DNA of 64,000 bases, from positions 1,922,001 to 1,986,000 of the forward strand of contig NZ_CP126958.1 of the NCBI RefSeq assembly GCF_002871915.2. The letters are read 5' to 3'. The notes beneath the pieces were generated by a model. That model was given only the letters and a program-made list of their open reading frames with translations, ran no database searches and was not told the DNA's origin. This document shows positions 16,188 to 25,886 of this stretch, one piece after another. A program made the translations under genes and the position numbers. This stretch comes from Aerococcus loyolae. GTDB lineage: Bacteria; Bacillota; Bacilli; Lactobacillales; Aerococcaceae. Positions within the stretch are counted from its first letter, which is position 1. Every line of letters starts with the position of its first letter.

Positions 16188-16229
16188 TAAAAAAGCCCAA
16201 GCTTCACAGATTAAGAGCTTGGGCTTTAA
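16188..16229 (-). terminator. Terminator of the nitroreductase gene
   Basis: AAAGCCCAAGCT pairs with AGCTTGGGCTTT, with an A/T tail on both sides. It lies about 70 bases beyond the nitroreductase stop on the minus strand. Confidence 0.7.
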
Positions 16230-16299
16230 TAAGGAGTGATTATTAGGATGTTAAATAAACAAGTATGCTTTTGATAATATGGTGATCAGACTAGCCTCT

Positions 16300-16956
16300 T
16301 TATTCATCCACGAAATGTAAAATCGTATCTAGGCCATAACGATCAGAATGGTCTTCTTCGGCTGGTCCATTTTTAGCGGGTACCCCAACAGCAACCGCCA
16401 TGACCGGAATATAGCGGTAAGGATCCAAGCCAAAGGTTTCTGCAGCCGCCTTGGTATCATAACCAGCGATGGCGTTACCTTCATAACCGTGGGCCCGTAG
16501 CACTAAAAGCAGCTGCATGGACGCCATTGCCGCATCCACCGTGGCATCATTAACAAGGAAGTCACGGGCCCCTTCTTCATAGCGGAAGAGGATTCTTGAG
16601 AAATTGTCTTCCATTTCTTCTTTAGTAATCTTCCCGGCGTGGTAATCGTCTTCCCAGGCTTTACGGTAATTTTTATGGGATTGGGTATCACCAAAAATTA
16701 GGACCATGGCAGAACAGGAATCAATTTGCGGGGTGTTAAAAGGAATAAAGTAGGATTTCAACTTTTCCTTGCCCGCTTCATTATCGACAATCTCAAAATG
16801 CCAGGATTGGAGATTACATGCCGAAGGGGCGGTTACCGTTTCTTTGATGATTTCTTTCAATTCGTCCCGACTAATCTTGAAATCAGGATCGAAGTGGCGA
16901 ACGGACCGCCGCTTAAAGACCACATCCGAAAAATCATTGTTTTTTAATCCAGTCAT
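16300..16956 (-). CDS. Nitroreductase family protein
   Basis: This is a 218-residue FMN-dependent NAD(P)H oxidoreductase of the nitroreductase family. RRSVRHFDP at the N-terminus contacts FMN phosphate, and PSACNLQSWHFEIV and the C-terminal GVPAKN region are typical. The ATG at 16956 is chosen because a strong promoter at 17014-17042 places the transcript start near 17007, downstream of the longer ORF start at 17031. The substrate is unknown. A related sequence group reduces quinones or nitro compounds. Confidence 0.9.
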   Translation of the reverse strand: MTGLKNNDFSDVVFKRRSVRHFDPDFKISRDELKEIIKETVTAPSACNLQSWHFEIVDNEAGKEKLKSYFIPFNTPQIDSCSAMVLIFGDTQSHKNYRKAWEDDYHAGKITKEEMEDNFSRILFRYEEGARDFLVNDATVDAAMASMQLLLVLRAHGYEGNAIAGYDTKAAAETFGLDPYRYIPVMAVAVGVPAKNGPAEEDHSDRYGLDTILHFVDE

Positions 16957-17013
16957 TATTAAACCAGCTTTCCCATTAAATAAAAAATAGATCATGTAAT
17001 TATTTTCACATAA

Positions 17014-17042
17014 AATATACTCCCTTGCCATCTACTTGTCAA
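17014..17042 (-). promoter_or_regulatory. Promoter of the nitroreductase gene
   Basis: TTGACA (17037-17042) and TATATT (17014-17019) are separated by 17 bases on the minus strand. This decides the nitroreductase start codon. Confidence 0.8.
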
Positions 17043-17345
17043 CGAGATTTTAACGATCATGCGAAGAGAAAGCGCCGGCAATGGTGATCAAAAATAAGGA
17101 TTCTCAATCAAATAGTGTGGATGAGAATTATTTCTTCCTGTAGCGGATAGAACAATAATATAAACATGCTAAAGTAGGCCATGAACCAAATAAAAACAGA
17201 TATGGTCAGAAAGTGATTGGTTATGTCTAAAGGTCATCGAGAAATTCTCAGTATTCATAAATGAAAATGTCAAAAACTTGAGAGCCACAGCCTATTCCCT
17301 TTCTTCTCATCCATCGTTTTACCTTTTATATCAAAAAGTTTTATC
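17043..17345. other. Gene-free stretch
   Basis: I see no gene, repeat or clear signal here between the nitroreductase promoter and the TM2 gene terminator. Confidence 0.4.
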
Positions 17346-17349
17346 TATC

Positions 17350-17390
17350 AAAAAAGTGCCGATAAAAAGCTAACAGCTTTTATCGACACC
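17350..17390 (-). terminator. Terminator of the TM2 protein gene
   Basis: On the minus strand GTGTCGATAAAAGCT pairs with AGCTTTTTATCGGCAC (one mismatch, one bulge), followed by TTTTTT. Confidence 0.85.
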
Positions 17391-17473
17391 TAATGTGATA
17401 TCCTCAAAAATTAAGTGCTTAGAGTTCTTCCACTTTTAGTTCAGATAAATTCTATATTAAATTGAGTATGAAA

Positions 17474-17878
17474 TTAAACAAAAATATTTCCGTTTTCATC
17501 AGCTTTTTTTGTAAGAGCTATTATCGCCTCAATCAAAGCAATAAGTGCTGGAATATAAGTCCATACGAATACTAGATAAAGAATTCCTAATAAATATTTA
17601 TGTGCATAAAATTTATGAGCGCCAATCCCCCCTAAAAGAAAAGCAAGAACAACATAGGCTATTTTGTTTACAGGATATTTCCCTGATTCATTAGTTTGAG
17701 TATTTTTTATTTGATTGCTGCTTTGTTGAATATAGTATGTACCGTCATCAGAGAATATTTTAACTTTATCGCCAGGTTTGGGTGCGAAATCTAATTGAGT
17801 TAAAGGAATACGAATAATGTTGCCATCTTCTTTTCCTACTACTACTTCGCCATTTTCAATTTTTAATATTTCTCCCAT
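17474..17878 (-). CDS. TM2 domain protein
   Basis: The ATG at 17878 follows AGGAGGA. The longer ORF starts upstream of this site. The 134-residue product begins with a small beta-rich region (residues 1-60, EILKIENGEVVVGKEDG) that looks like a KOW- or SH3-like fold. The C-terminal TM2 domain has two membrane segments (VVLAFLLGGIGAHKFYAHKY, then WTYIPALIALIEAI). The GGxGxHxFY signature is complete. The function of bacterial TM2 proteins is not established. The base composition is more AT-rich than its neighbours, which may point to acquisition. Confidence 0.85.
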   Translation of the reverse strand: MGEILKIENGEVVVGKEDGNIIRIPLTQLDFAPKPGDKVKIFSDDGTYYIQQSSNQIKNTQTNESGKYPVNKIAYVVLAFLLGGIGAHKFYAHKYLLGILYLVFVWTYIPALIALIEAIIALTKKADENGNIFV

Positions 17879-18254
17879 ACTATTCCTCCTACGAAAATAA
17901 AATAAACATAGATATTTTATCATGTGTCCTAATAAAATTAAATCTAAAATATTTTATAAGAGAACATCTTGTTTCATCTGTAAGGATAAATCGTCATAAC
18001 TTAGTAGGCTTCTGTCCGATAATCGAAAAAAGTCTCTCACACTGAAATATCTATTCATAGAAAAAGAGGCTGCGACCGAAGTCACAACCTCTCTTCTTTA
18101 CCATGCACTGATAACTAGTTCTCCCATATAGGAGTGAACTGATACAATTTTAACACAATTATTGGATTTAGCAAGAAAAGTGACAAAATATTCGCGTCAA
18201 AAGCTGATTAAAAAGCGATTACTGCTGATTAATAAGAAGGATCGCCCTTTAGCA
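17879..18254. other. Gene-free stretch with a terminator
   Basis: It holds the upstream region of the TM2 gene and a hairpin at 18061-18099. I see no gene. It is noticeably AT-rich. Confidence 0.4.
18061..18099 (-). terminator. Terminator after the tal repeat array
   Basis: On the minus strand GAGAGGTTGTGAC pairs with GTCGCAGCCTCTTTTTC around a CTTCG-like loop. It is the first strong terminator after tal. Confidence 0.7.
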
Positions 18255-18487
18255 CAGCATCACAGGACGAACGTCCGCTTCAGAAAATGGCGACAAATTC
18301 TTTTTAAGAATTTTTACGCCATTTCCTTCCAGCGATCTTACTCTTTGACGCGCTTGTCGCACTCTATCCAAACCTGTTCCTGGTGCAAGGAAAGCGTCCT
18401 CTTCACTAAAGGTTGACGAATTCTCATTAAGAATTCTTTCAACCTTTAGCTCCAGAGATCTTGCCTTTCGACGCACCAGTCACACTC
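18255..18487 (-). repeat. 3'-UTR hairpin array (B-A) after tal
   Basis: A type A unit (18365-18487) touches the tal stop codon. A type B unit (18255-18364, outer arm altered) follows it in the transcript. Helices CTAAAGGT/ACCTTTAG (with GAATTCT/AGAATTC) and AAATTCTT/AAGAATTT are intact. The CTCC and TTCA loop strands are conserved. Confidence 0.8.
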
Positions 18488-19134
18488 TATCTTTTCGTGA
18501 ATGCGTCCCAGTCTTTCTTGAAGCCTTCAATGCCTTTGTCGGTGAGTGGGTGGCTCCAGAGTTTAGGGAAGATTGTCCCTGGGATGGTAGCGACGTGGGC
18601 GCCGGCTAGGGCTGCGCCTTCAAAGTGGCCGATATGGCGGATGGATGCAGCGATGATTTGTGAGTCTAGGCCATAGATATCTAAGACTTCACGTAATTCT
18701 GCGATTAAACGTAGGCCGTCTTCGCCCATGTCGTCAATCCGACCAATAAATGGTGAGATGTAGGTGGCACCGGCTTTGGCCGCTAAGAGGCCTTGGGATA
18801 CGGAAAAGATCAGGGTCACATTGGTTTTAATGCCTTCTTGAGAGAGGGTGTGGGTCGCTTTTAAGCCGTCTTCGGTCATGGGAATTTTTACGACAACATT
18901 GTCAGCCCAAGCCGCTAATTGACGGGCTTCTTCCACCATGCCTTCATAATCATAGCTGGTCACTTCTGCAGACACCGGTCCGTCAACGGTAGAAGCAATA
19001 TCCTTGATCACTTCTTCAAAGTCCCGGCCTTCCTTATTAATTAAGGATGGATTGGTGGTTACTCCGTCACATAGACCCAGGTCATTAATCCGTTTAATTT
19101 CATCAATATTTGCTGTATCTAAGAAAAATTTCAT
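18487..19134 (-). CDS. tal: Transaldolase (short, single-domain type)
   Basis: The 215-residue TIM-barrel protein starts at the ATG at 19134 after AAGGAGG. The Schiff-base lysine is in [13 protein letters not shown]. The [11 protein letters not shown] segment carries phenylalanine where fructose-6-phosphate aldolases have tyrosine, so transaldolase is favoured over FSA. It transfers dihydroxyacetone units in the non-oxidative pentose phosphate pathway. The tkt, HAD and rpiA genes precede it on the same strand. Its TAG stop is fused to the repeat array. Confidence 0.92.
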   Translation of the reverse strand: MKFFLDTANIDEIKRINDLGLCDGVTTNPSLINKEGRDFEEVIKDIASTVDGPVSAEVTSYDYEGMVEEARQLAAWADNVVVKIPMTEDGLKATHTLSQEGIKTNVTLIFSVSQGLLAAKAGATYISPFIGRIDDMGEDGLRLIAELREVLDIYGLDSQIIAASIRHIGHFEGAALAGAHVATIPGTIFPKLWSHPLTDKGIEGFKKDWDAFTKR

Positions 19135-19233
19135 GATAGCCTCCTTGAAAACTAATCGCAGCGGTTTTTTATTCAATTCCTAAGTAACAACGCTAATCCA
19201 TTCATTTTCTTTTTTTCCAATATTGACTATTTA

Positions 19234-21231
19234 TTAAAAGGCGTTTTTGTAGGTTTTCACAACATTGTCTAAGTTAAAGCCTAAGGCGTCCATCACTTCG
19301 CCGCCCTTACCTGATTGACCGTAGCGGTCTAAGCCGAGGACTACTCCTTGGTCGCCAACATAACGTTCCCAACCAAATGTTGCGGCCATTTCGATCGCCA
19401 TCCGGTTTTTAACAGCACTTGGGAGGACACTTTCCTTATAAGCTTGGTCTTCTTGGTCGAAGAGTTCTTGACAAGGCATGGAAACGACGCGCACATCGAT
19501 ACCGTCTTGGGCTAATGCTTCTTGAGCTTCAAGCGCCAGGTTGACTTCGGAACCGGTCGCAATCAAAATCCCATCTGGCGTCTCGCCTTTGGCATCAGAT
19601 AAGACATAGGCCCCTCTAGCAACGCCTTCCATGGCTTTGTCAGCCGTTCCTTTGAGAACGGGGAGATTTTGCCGGGAAAGGGCTAGAACGGTTGGGGTGT
19701 CTTTGGCTTCGATGGCAATTTTCCAAGCGGCTGACACTTCGTTCCCGTCAGCAGGACGGATGGTGTTGATGTTAGGCATAGCTCTGAAGGCGGCTAATTG
19801 TTCAATGGGTTCGTGGGTTGGTCCATCTTCCCCAACCGCAATGGAATCATGGGTAAAGACAAAGGTTGATGGGAGATGGGATAATGCTGCTACCCGCATA
19901 GCTGCCCGGAGATAGTCCGAGAAGACAAAGAAGGTGCCTGCATAAGGGATTGACCCGCCGTGTAAACGAATCCCGTTCATGGCTGCGCCCATACCAAATT
20001 CACGGACACCATACCAAATGTTGCGGCCAGCGTAATTACCCGCTTCAAAGTCACTATCGCTATCAATGTAGGTGTTGTTCGAGGACTTCAAGTCCGCTGA
20101 CCCACCCCAGAATTCAGGAAGGGTTTGGGCAATGGCTTGGATGGCTTTTTGACTAGTCTTCCGTGAAGCCATAGCTTCATCATTAACATCATAGCTTGGG
20201 AGGCAGTCTGCCCAATCCGCTGGCAGTTCGCCGGCATAAGCCCGTTTATATTGAGCGGCTAGGTCGGCATAGTCGGCTTCATAAGCCTTGAATTGTTCTT
20301 GCCATACCTCTTGCGCCTGGGCTCCGCGGTCAGCCACCCGTTCTTGGAAGCGATTATAGACTTCTTGAGGGATATCAAAAGGGGCATGTTCCCAACCGTA
20401 AACCTTAGCGGCATGGGCCCGGTCTTCTTCCCCAATGGGGTTCCCGTGGGTAGCAGAAGTCCCTTGGTTTTCTGACCCATAACCGATCACAGTTTTCACT
20501 TGGATAATGGTTGGTTTATTGCTTTCCGCTTTGGCAGCTTCTAGGGCTTTAGAAATAGCCTCTAAGTCGCGGCCATCTTCAACGAGAATATGTTGCCAGC
20601 CGTAAGCTTCGAAACGACCCTTATTGTCTTCAGTGAAGGCCTTGTCTGTTGGGCCATCAAGGGAGATATCATTAGAGTCATAGAAGACAATTAATTTGCC
20701 TAATTGCAAGTGGCCAGCTAGGGAAGCCGCTTCGTGAGAAATACCTTCCATTAAGTCGCCGTCCCCACAAAGGGCGTAAGTGTAGTGGTCCACGATCTTG
20801 TAGTCACCTTGGTTATAGATGGCAGCGTCATGGGCTTCAGCCATAGCCATGCCCACTGCATTGGCAAAACCTTGTCCTAAAGGCCCTGTCGTCGCTTCTA
20901 CCCCTTCGGTAAAGTGGACTTCTGGGTGGCCAGGGGTTTTGGAATTCAATTGCCGGAATTGTTTAATGTCATCCATGGTCACTTGGTAGCCGGATAAGTG
21001 TAACAAGCTATAGAGTAAGGCAGACCCATGTCCCGCTGATAAAACAAAGCGGTCGCGGTTGGTCCAATGGGGGTCACTCGGATTTTGCACCATGTGTTCA
21101 GCCCACAAAGCATAGGCCATAGGTGCCGAGCCCATTGGTAGGCCGGGGTGGCCGGAATTAGCCTTGTTAATCATATCAATACTTAACATACGCACTGCAT
21201 TAACAGCGAGTTCATCTGTTTGATTAAACAT
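19234..21231 (-). CDS. tkt: Transketolase
   Basis: The product has about 665 residues. The thiamine-diphosphate motif [13 protein letters not shown] is near residue 155. The pyrimidine-binding region has the family motif [20 protein letters not shown]. The sequence begins [17 protein letters not shown], typical for the family. Two tandem ATGs (21234 and 21231) follow AAAGGAG, and the second has the better spacing. The strong promoter at 21277-21305 starts transcripts near 21270, which excludes the longer ORF. It works with rpiA and tal in the pentose phosphate pathway. Confidence 0.95.
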   Translation of the reverse strand: MFNQTDELAVNAVRMLSIDMINKANSGHPGLPMGSAPMAYALWAEHMVQNPSDPHWTNRDRFVLSAGHGSALLYSLLHLSGYQVTMDDIKQFRQLNSKTPGHPEVHFTEGVEATTGPLGQGFANAVGMAMAEAHDAAIYNQGDYKIVDHYTYALCGDGDLMEGISHEAASLAGHLQLGKLIVFYDSNDISLDGPTDKAFTEDNKGRFEAYGWQHILVEDGRDLEAISKALEAAKAESNKPTIIQVKTVIGYGSENQGTSATHGNPIGEEDRAHAAKVYGWEHAPFDIPQEVYNRFQERVADRGAQAQEVWQEQFKAYEADYADLAAQYKRAYAGELPADWADCLPSYDVNDEAMASRKTSQKAIQAIAQTLPEFWGGSADLKSSNNTYIDSDSDFEAGNYAGRNIWYGVREFGMGAAMNGIRLHGGSIPYAGTFFVFSDYLRAAMRVAALSHLPSTFVFTHDSIAVGEDGPTHEPIEQLAAFRAMPNINTIRPADGNEVSAAWKIAIEAKDTPTVLALSRQNLPVLKGTADKAMEGVARGAYVLSDAKGETPDGILIATGSEVNLALEAQEALAQDGIDVRVVSMPCQELFDQEDQAYKESVLPSAVKNRMAIEMAATFGWERYVGDQGVVLGLDRYGQSGKGGEVMDALGFNLDNVVKTYKNAF

Positions 21232-21276
21232 CATTTTCTCCTTTACTGCTATTGATTTATGCATCTTCTAAAAACA

Positions 21277-21305
21277 ACTATATCGGACTTTGGAATCGAT
21301 TTCAA
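21277..21305 (-). promoter_or_regulatory. tkt promoter
   Basis: TTGAAA (21300-21305) and TATAGT (21277-21282) with a 17-base spacer on the minus strand. It gives tkt-tal its own transcript in addition to any read-through from rpiA. Confidence 0.7.
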
Positions 21306-21433
21306 GCAGATAATCAGCCAAATCATGGCCCTTACAACAGCCATTCTCTGTTCATTTGTTCACTGAATCCGTCATTTTATCAGATTTCTATCTTAAGCCC
21401 ATTCTCCCTAGACTTTCCACCCTACTTTGCATT

Positions 21434-22093
21434 TTACTTTTGTTCAAAATCTTTGAGGAAGTCCGCTAAATTTATTTTAGAAAAATCAGAAATAATTTCA
21501 TCAGCGGCCGATAGATCTTGACTGGGATAGTCAGGATTTTCAAAGCCAATGGTGTAGGCCCCTGAACGATGAGCCGCTAAACTACCATTCTTTGTGTCTT
21601 CAAAGACCACACAATCCCCTGCAGATAAGCCTAATTGTCGGGCTGCTTCGATAAAAATATCAGGAGCTGGCTTAGAATGGGCGACTTCTTCCCCACTGAC
21701 ATAGACCTGGAAGCAGTCGTTGAGGCCTAATTCTTCCATAAAATGTTCAATTTCTGCCCGCGGGGAAGAGGAAGCCACAGCTAGGGGCAGGCCAGCCCCA
21801 TGCAAGGCCTTGACAAAGTCCACTACCCCTTTAATCGGCTTGACCCCATCACGAGCGATCATGTCATGGCGTCTTTGGTTCATTTCTTGAATGTAATAAG
21901 CAACGCTTTCTGGTAGTTGACATTCTGCTTTCATGACTTGCCACATGTGTTCATGAGTGGTACCCATAAATTGATATTGGTAGCTCTCATCCTTATCAAT
22001 GCCGCGGTCCCGAAGCATTTGTGTCTTGGTTTCCAGATAGGTACATTCAGAGTCAACCAGGACCCCGTCCATATCAAATAATACTGCCTGCAT
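21434..22093 (-). CDS. HAD-superfamily phosphatase (beta-phosphoglucomutase-like)
   Basis: The 219-residue HAD-IA protein has the nucleophile motif LFDMDGVLVDSE, motif II VASSSPR, and the motif III/IV region SKPAPDIFIEAA with VFEDTKNG. The cap insertion after motif I is of the helical type. It lies 12 bases after rpiA and is likely co-transcribed. It could remove phosphate from a sugar phosphate that accumulates in the pentose pathway, but that is an inference. Confidence 0.9.
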   Translation of the reverse strand: MQAVLFDMDGVLVDSECTYLETKTQMLRDRGIDKDESYQYQFMGTTHEHMWQVMKAECQLPESVAYYIQEMNQRRHDMIARDGVKPIKGVVDFVKALHGAGLPLAVASSSPRAEIEHFMEELGLNDCFQVYVSGEEVAHSKPAPDIFIEAARQLGLSAGDCVVFEDTKNGSLAAHRSGAYTIGFENPDYPSQDLSAADEIISDFSKINLADFLKDFEQK

Positions 22094-22105
22094 AAGTCAC
22101 CTCAC

Positions 22106-22798
22106 TTATTGTACTTTGGGGAAGGGACGTCCCGAAACGAAATAAACTTCCCCGTCTTGGGCTAACAAAACGTCCTCAGTCATCCCTAAGAAGAGGCCGT
22201 GTTCCACCACCCCAACTAAATGGATGAGTTCATCGGCGAGGGCTTGTGGGTCTTTAATGGCTTCTAAGTGTAAGTCAATAATATAGTTATCATTATCGGT
22301 ATGGAAGAGCTCGCCAGTCTCCGTTTTCCGCATGGTGGGTTGGTAACCCTTGTCTTCAAAGTGTTTAAAGAGGTGTTGGTGACCGTTTTTAATCACTTCA
22401 ACGGCGAGCGGGAAGGCGCCTAGCTGTTTCACATGTTTGCGTTCCTCAGCGACCCAGATAATTCGTTGACTATAGGTTGCCACGATCTTTTCCTCTAAGA
22501 GGGCACCACCGCCCCCCTTAATGCCGTCAAAATCATCGGTAAATTCATCCACCCCATCAATGGTTAAGTCAACCGCTTCAACTTGGTCAATCGGCAACAC
22601 TTCAATGCCTAAGGCCTTGGCTTGGTCAATGGACTTCACTGAAGAAGAAACCGCCTGTAAATCAAGTCCCTCTTCTTGAACCCGTTTGCCCAATTCATCA
22701 ATAAAATACCAGGCCGTTGACCCAGTACCCAGGCCGACTACAGTATGGTCTTCTACTAAATAAGCTGCTTGACGTCCAACTAATTCTTTATTATCCAT
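22106..22798 (-). CDS. rpiA: Ribose-5-phosphate isomerase A
   Basis: The 230-residue product has GLGTGSTAWYFIDELG at the N-terminus, the catalytic-site DLTIDGVDEFTDDFDGIKGGGGAL region in segments, and EVIKNGHQHLFKHF. All of these are typical of RpiA. It interconverts ribulose- and ribose-5-phosphate. AAAGGAGG precedes the ATG. It heads a cluster of pentose-phosphate genes. Confidence 0.95.
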   Translation of the reverse strand: MDNKELVGRQAAYLVEDHTVVGLGTGSTAWYFIDELGKRVQEEGLDLQAVSSSVKSIDQAKALGIEVLPIDQVEAVDLTIDGVDEFTDDFDGIKGGGGALLEEKIVATYSQRIIWVAEERKHVKQLGAFPLAVEVIKNGHQHLFKHFEDKGYQPTMRKTETGELFHTDNDNYIIDLHLEAIKDPQALADELIHLVGVVEHGLFLGMTEDVLLAQDGEVYFVSGRPFPKVQ

Positions 22799-22924
22799 TT
22801 TTCTATGTCCTCCTTTTTGCCTTCATTATACCTATTTTTCCTTGAATGTATAAGAATGTTACCGATTTCTTTATGATTTCTATACCAGAATTTGCCATAG
22901 GGCATGTCTTCCTTTGTCACAATA

Positions 22925-22956
22925 GAAAAAGGGAAATACCTTAGCAATATTTCCCT
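22925..22956 (-). terminator. Terminator of the HAD hydrolase gene
   Basis: AGGGAAATA pairs with TATTTCCCT on the minus strand, followed by TTTTTC. Confidence 0.8.
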
Positions 22957-22970
22957 AAATTCTATTTATT

Positions 22971-23699
22971 CTAGTTAAGTTCCGCCTGACTCAAAAAGTC
23001 ATAAACAGCTTCCATATCTTCACAAACCGGAATCTTATCCTCGATATCTTCCGCTTTCTTGTGGTGGACATTTAAAAACAAACCCTGCCAACCAGCATGC
23101 GTGGCCCCTAACATATCCGCTTCATAGTTATCGCCAATATAGAGGGTCGTGGCTGGATTTAGATCTAAAGACTCTTCCACTTTTTGAAAAATTTCTTTTG
23201 CTGGTTTAGCGGTGCCCATCTGACTAGAGATGAAAGTATTCTTTGCGTCAAAATAGTCCTCAAGCCCTAAGAGGTCCACCTTATGCGCTTGTTGGGCAGG
23301 GCCGTTAGTTAGGAGGAAGAGCTGTACCCCTGCCTCTTGTAAGAGGTCTAAGCAGGCCTTAGCCCCTGGTCGTAAGACGATATCTTCTTTGGCTTCTTCA
23401 TACTTTTGGTTGAAGAGGATGGCGTCCTTCTTCTTGATGGTAAAACCAAACTGCGCATAGGTCATCAAGACTCGGTTGTTACGATATTGGTCCACTGAAG
23501 CTTGTCCATCCGTATAGCGACGAAACTCAATGTCACTATTCATTTGATAGAAATAATTAAAGGTCTCAAAACCAATGCCAGTTTCGATCACGTTCTCTTC
23601 CATATACTGGTAAACGGCTAAATAAGGTAAGTTACGGTCATATAGGGTATCATCCAAATCCCAGCCTACTGCTTGAATCAAGGGTCTCATCCTTTTCAT
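22971..23699 (-). CDS. HAD-superfamily hydrolase (YjjG/YfnB-like)
   Basis: The 242-residue protein has motif I VGWDLDDTLYD, motif II LFLLTNGP, and motif IV IGDNYEADMLGATHAGW. The pattern is close to pyrimidine 5'-nucleotidases of the YjjG type. The start is at 23699, or three codons later at 23690, where AAAAGG is better spaced. It is monocistronic. Confidence 0.85.
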   Translation of the reverse strand: MKRMRPLIQAVGWDLDDTLYDRNLPYLAVYQYMEENVIETGIGFETFNYFYQMNSDIEFRRYTDGQASVDQYRNNRVLMTYAQFGFTIKKKDAILFNQKYEEAKEDIVLRPGAKACLDLLQEAGVQLFLLTNGPAQQAHKVDLLGLEDYFDAKNTFISSQMGTAKPAKEIFQKVEESLDLNPATTLYIGDNYEADMLGATHAGWQGLFLNVHHKKAEDIEDKIPVCEDMEAVYDFLSQAELN

Positions 23700-23885
23700 T
23701 TATAATCACTAAGTTAGACAAAAAGGGAAAAGTAAACTCAGTAGAAAAGCCGCCAGTTGGGCGACTTCTTGCTGATCCCCTTCTCACCGTCTTAGTTTGT
23801 TTTCTTCCTAAAATCGATTTTAACATAAAGTCGATCAAGTGCCAGATGAAATCCTATAATGTAGCGTTTTCATTAATTTTCAAAA

Positions 23886-23926
23886 TAAAAAAAGGAGCTC
23901 CGTCATCATTGAAGCTCCTGATTTTC
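23886..23926 (-). terminator. Terminator of the flavoprotein gene
   Basis: AGGAGCTTC pairs with GGAGCTCCT on the minus strand, followed by a run of seven Ts. Confidence 0.85.
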
Positions 23927-23938
23927 TTTATGGTTAAA

Positions 23939-25288
23939 CTAGCCTTTCACCCGTTCAGCCACCTTTTGCCCGGCTAAACGACCAAAGACTATAATTTCGC
24001 CGATGGAGTTGCCACCGATCCGGTTTGATCCGTGCAGACCACCGACCACTTCACCGCAAGCGTAAAGTCCAGGAATATAGCCGCTACTATCCGCTTTGAG
24101 GACCCGGCCTTCTTGGTCAATGCTTAAGCCCCCCATGGTGTAATGGACGCCAGGAGCGATCTCAATAGCATAGTAAGGCGCCTGGTCAAGGGGATGGAGA
24201 CCTGTGCTTCGTCCGAAGGCATCGCTTCCGTCAGTGAGCCCTTGATTATAATCCGATAAGGTTTGGACGAGTTTTTCTGGTGGAAGGCCGATCTTTTCAG
24301 CTAAATCTTTCACATCGGCTCCCTCACTCACATAGCCCTTAGCCGCGTAAAACTCAATGGCCTTGGCCCGGTCACGGACGCCTTGGTCAAAGATCAAGCG
24401 GGCCTTGTGGTCTGGGAGGTCGGTAATGGCTTGGGAAACTACATCCCGGGTACCTAATTCATTAGTGAAACGTTGGCCCTGTTGGTCAACCAAAATGGCG
24501 CCTTCCCCCCGAACGGCTTCCCCAATTAAGATACCTTCCTCTTGGTGGACCGTGGGGTGGACTTGGATTTGGTCCATATCAACCGTGCCCGCTCCCAGTG
24601 CTTGGGCCATGAGGATCCCGTCTCCAGTAATCCCAGGACCAGAAGTGGTCACATAACCTGCCAGCTCAGGACGGGCTGCTTCGACTAATTTAGCGTTGGC
24701 ACCAAAGCCCCCGGCCGCAATAATAACCGCTTGACTGTTTACTTCATAGTCTTGCCCATCAATTGCTACTTTAACCCCATACACTTCACCCTTCTCCAGT
24801 AATATTTCTTTGACATTGGCTTGGGTTAAAAGTGGGATTTGGCGCTCTTCTACATTAGCCTTTAAGCCTTTAACCAGGTAGCCACCCACAGCTGATCCAT
24901 CGTGAGGGCGATGAGTCCGTGCCTTAGACATGCCACCGGTAATGGTTAAATTATCAAGAACAATCCCTAAATCAGCCAGCCATTCAATGGCTTGGGCGGA
25001 ATGATCAACAAAGTAGTGGAGCAGATCCTGGTCATTAGTCCCATGCCCTCCCTTGAGGGTTTCTTGAAAGAAGTCTTCTTTCTTATCGTCCACTCCGGCT
25101 TGCTTTTGATAGCTCGTTTCACTGGCATTCATCCCACTCGATGCCTTATTGGTATTGCCACCGATTTTGTCCGTTTTTTCAAGAATTATCGGATCAAGTC
25201 CGAGGTCGCTTGCTGTAATTGCAGCGGTCATCCCCGCACCCCCAGAGCCGATAATAATCACATCATAAGAATCTTTTATGTTGACCAT
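23939..25288 (-). CDS. Soluble fumarate reductase-like FAD flavoprotein
   Basis: The 449-residue protein has an N-terminal FAD motif (VIIIGSGGAGMTAAITA), the Arg/His/Thr-rich fumarate-binding region around THRPHDGSAVGGYL, and the C-terminal YACGEVVGGLHGSNRIGGNS. These match the flavin subunit of fumarate reductases and flavocytochrome c without haem or FMN-transfer domains. It probably disposes of reducing equivalents by reducing fumarate or a similar acid. I start at the ATG at 25288, and the GTG at 25327 lacks a ribosome-binding site. It lies right after glnR and its terminator, where many relatives carry glnA. Confidence 0.88.
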   Translation of the reverse strand: MVNIKDSYDVIIIGSGGAGMTAAITASDLGLDPIILEKTDKIGGNTNKASSGMNASETSYQKQAGVDDKKEDFFQETLKGGHGTNDQDLLHYFVDHSAQAIEWLADLGIVLDNLTITGGMSKARTHRPHDGSAVGGYLVKGLKANVEERQIPLLTQANVKEILLEKGEVYGVKVAIDGQDYEVNSQAVIIAAGGFGANAKLVEAARPELAGYVTTSGPGITGDGILMAQALGAGTVDMDQIQVHPTVHQEEGILIGEAVRGEGAILVDQQGQRFTNELGTRDVVSQAITDLPDHKARLIFDQGVRDRAKAIEFYAAKGYVSEGADVKDLAEKIGLPPEKLVQTLSDYNQGLTDGSDAFGRSTGLHPLDQAPYYAIEIAPGVHYTMGGLSIDQEGRVLKADSSGYIPGLYACGEVVGGLHGSNRIGGNSIGEIIVFGRLAGQKVAERVKG

Positions 25289-25343
25289 ATTAGTCTGCCT
25301 TTCACTCTTAATATAAATGGAGTCCACTCTTTTCCTATCCCCA

Positions 25344-25382
25344 AAACAAAAAGCAACCCGCCCTCAAAGGACAGGCTGCTAC
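25344..25382 (-). terminator. Terminator between glnR and the flavoprotein gene
   Basis: AGCAGCCTGTCC pairs with GGGCGGGTTGCT with mismatches on the minus strand, followed by TTTTTGTTTT. It separates glnR from the next gene. Confidence 0.7.
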
Positions 25383-25401
25383 TGTGAAGCTTAGTATCGC
25401 T

Positions 25402-25764
25402 TTAAAAGCGCGGTTTCTCTCCTGGGACATTATCAAAGCCCCCGGCGGCGAGAAACTCATTATAAAGAATACGACGGACATCATCCTCAGTTAATTGCTT
25501 ACTCTCATGGAGCACGTCTTTAGGCTCATTATAAATTTTATAAATCATCTGGATACTATAGCCATCATCAAGATAATCCTTAATGTCCAGTAAACGGTCC
25601 ACATCATTCAAAGAATACATCCGCCGATTGGTATCAGTACGGTGGGGGGCAATTAATTTTTGCTCCTCATAATAACGAATTTGTCGCGCGGTAAGATCGG
25701 TTAGTTTCATCACTGTCCCAATCGGAAAAACCGCCCGTGACCGCCGCAATTGTTTCTCTGCCAT
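25402..25764 (-). CDS. glnR: GlnR-type MerR-family regulator
   Basis: The 120-residue protein begins with RRSRAVFPIGTVMKLTDLTA and continues with RQIRYYEEQKLI, NRRMYSLNDVDRLL and IKDYLDDGYS. This is the MerR helix-turn-helix of streptococcal and bacillar GlnR. In those organisms GlnR, activated by glutamine synthetase, represses nitrogen genes at TGTNA-N7-TNACA. A perfect such box lies 51 bases upstream, implying autoregulation. The usual next gene, glnA, is absent here. Confidence 0.9.
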   Translation of the reverse strand: MAEKQLRRSRAVFPIGTVMKLTDLTARQIRYYEEQKLIAPHRTDTNRRMYSLNDVDRLLDIKDYLDDGYSIQMIYKIYNEPKDVLHESKQLTEDDVRRILYNEFLAAGGFDNVPGEKPRF

Positions 25765-25814
25765 CCTAAAACCCCACTTTCTTTCTCTTGACTAAGTAGT
25801 TTCTGTCATGAATA

Positions 25815-25831
25815 TGTTACTTTATCTCACA
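25815..25831 (-). promoter_or_regulatory. GlnR box upstream of glnR
   Basis: On the minus strand TGTGA-GATAAAG-TAACA fits TGTNA-N7-TNACA exactly. Confidence 0.8.
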
Positions 25832-25886
25832 TGAAAAGGCAAGTCCCTTGCCCTTTTATGTTTTATTCACTTGTCACTATTTTTAT

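Noticed and set aside
22971..23699. HAD protein as phosphoglycolate phosphatase
   Set aside because: The motifs fit the YjjG/YfnB group better, and substrate cannot be assigned from sequence alone.
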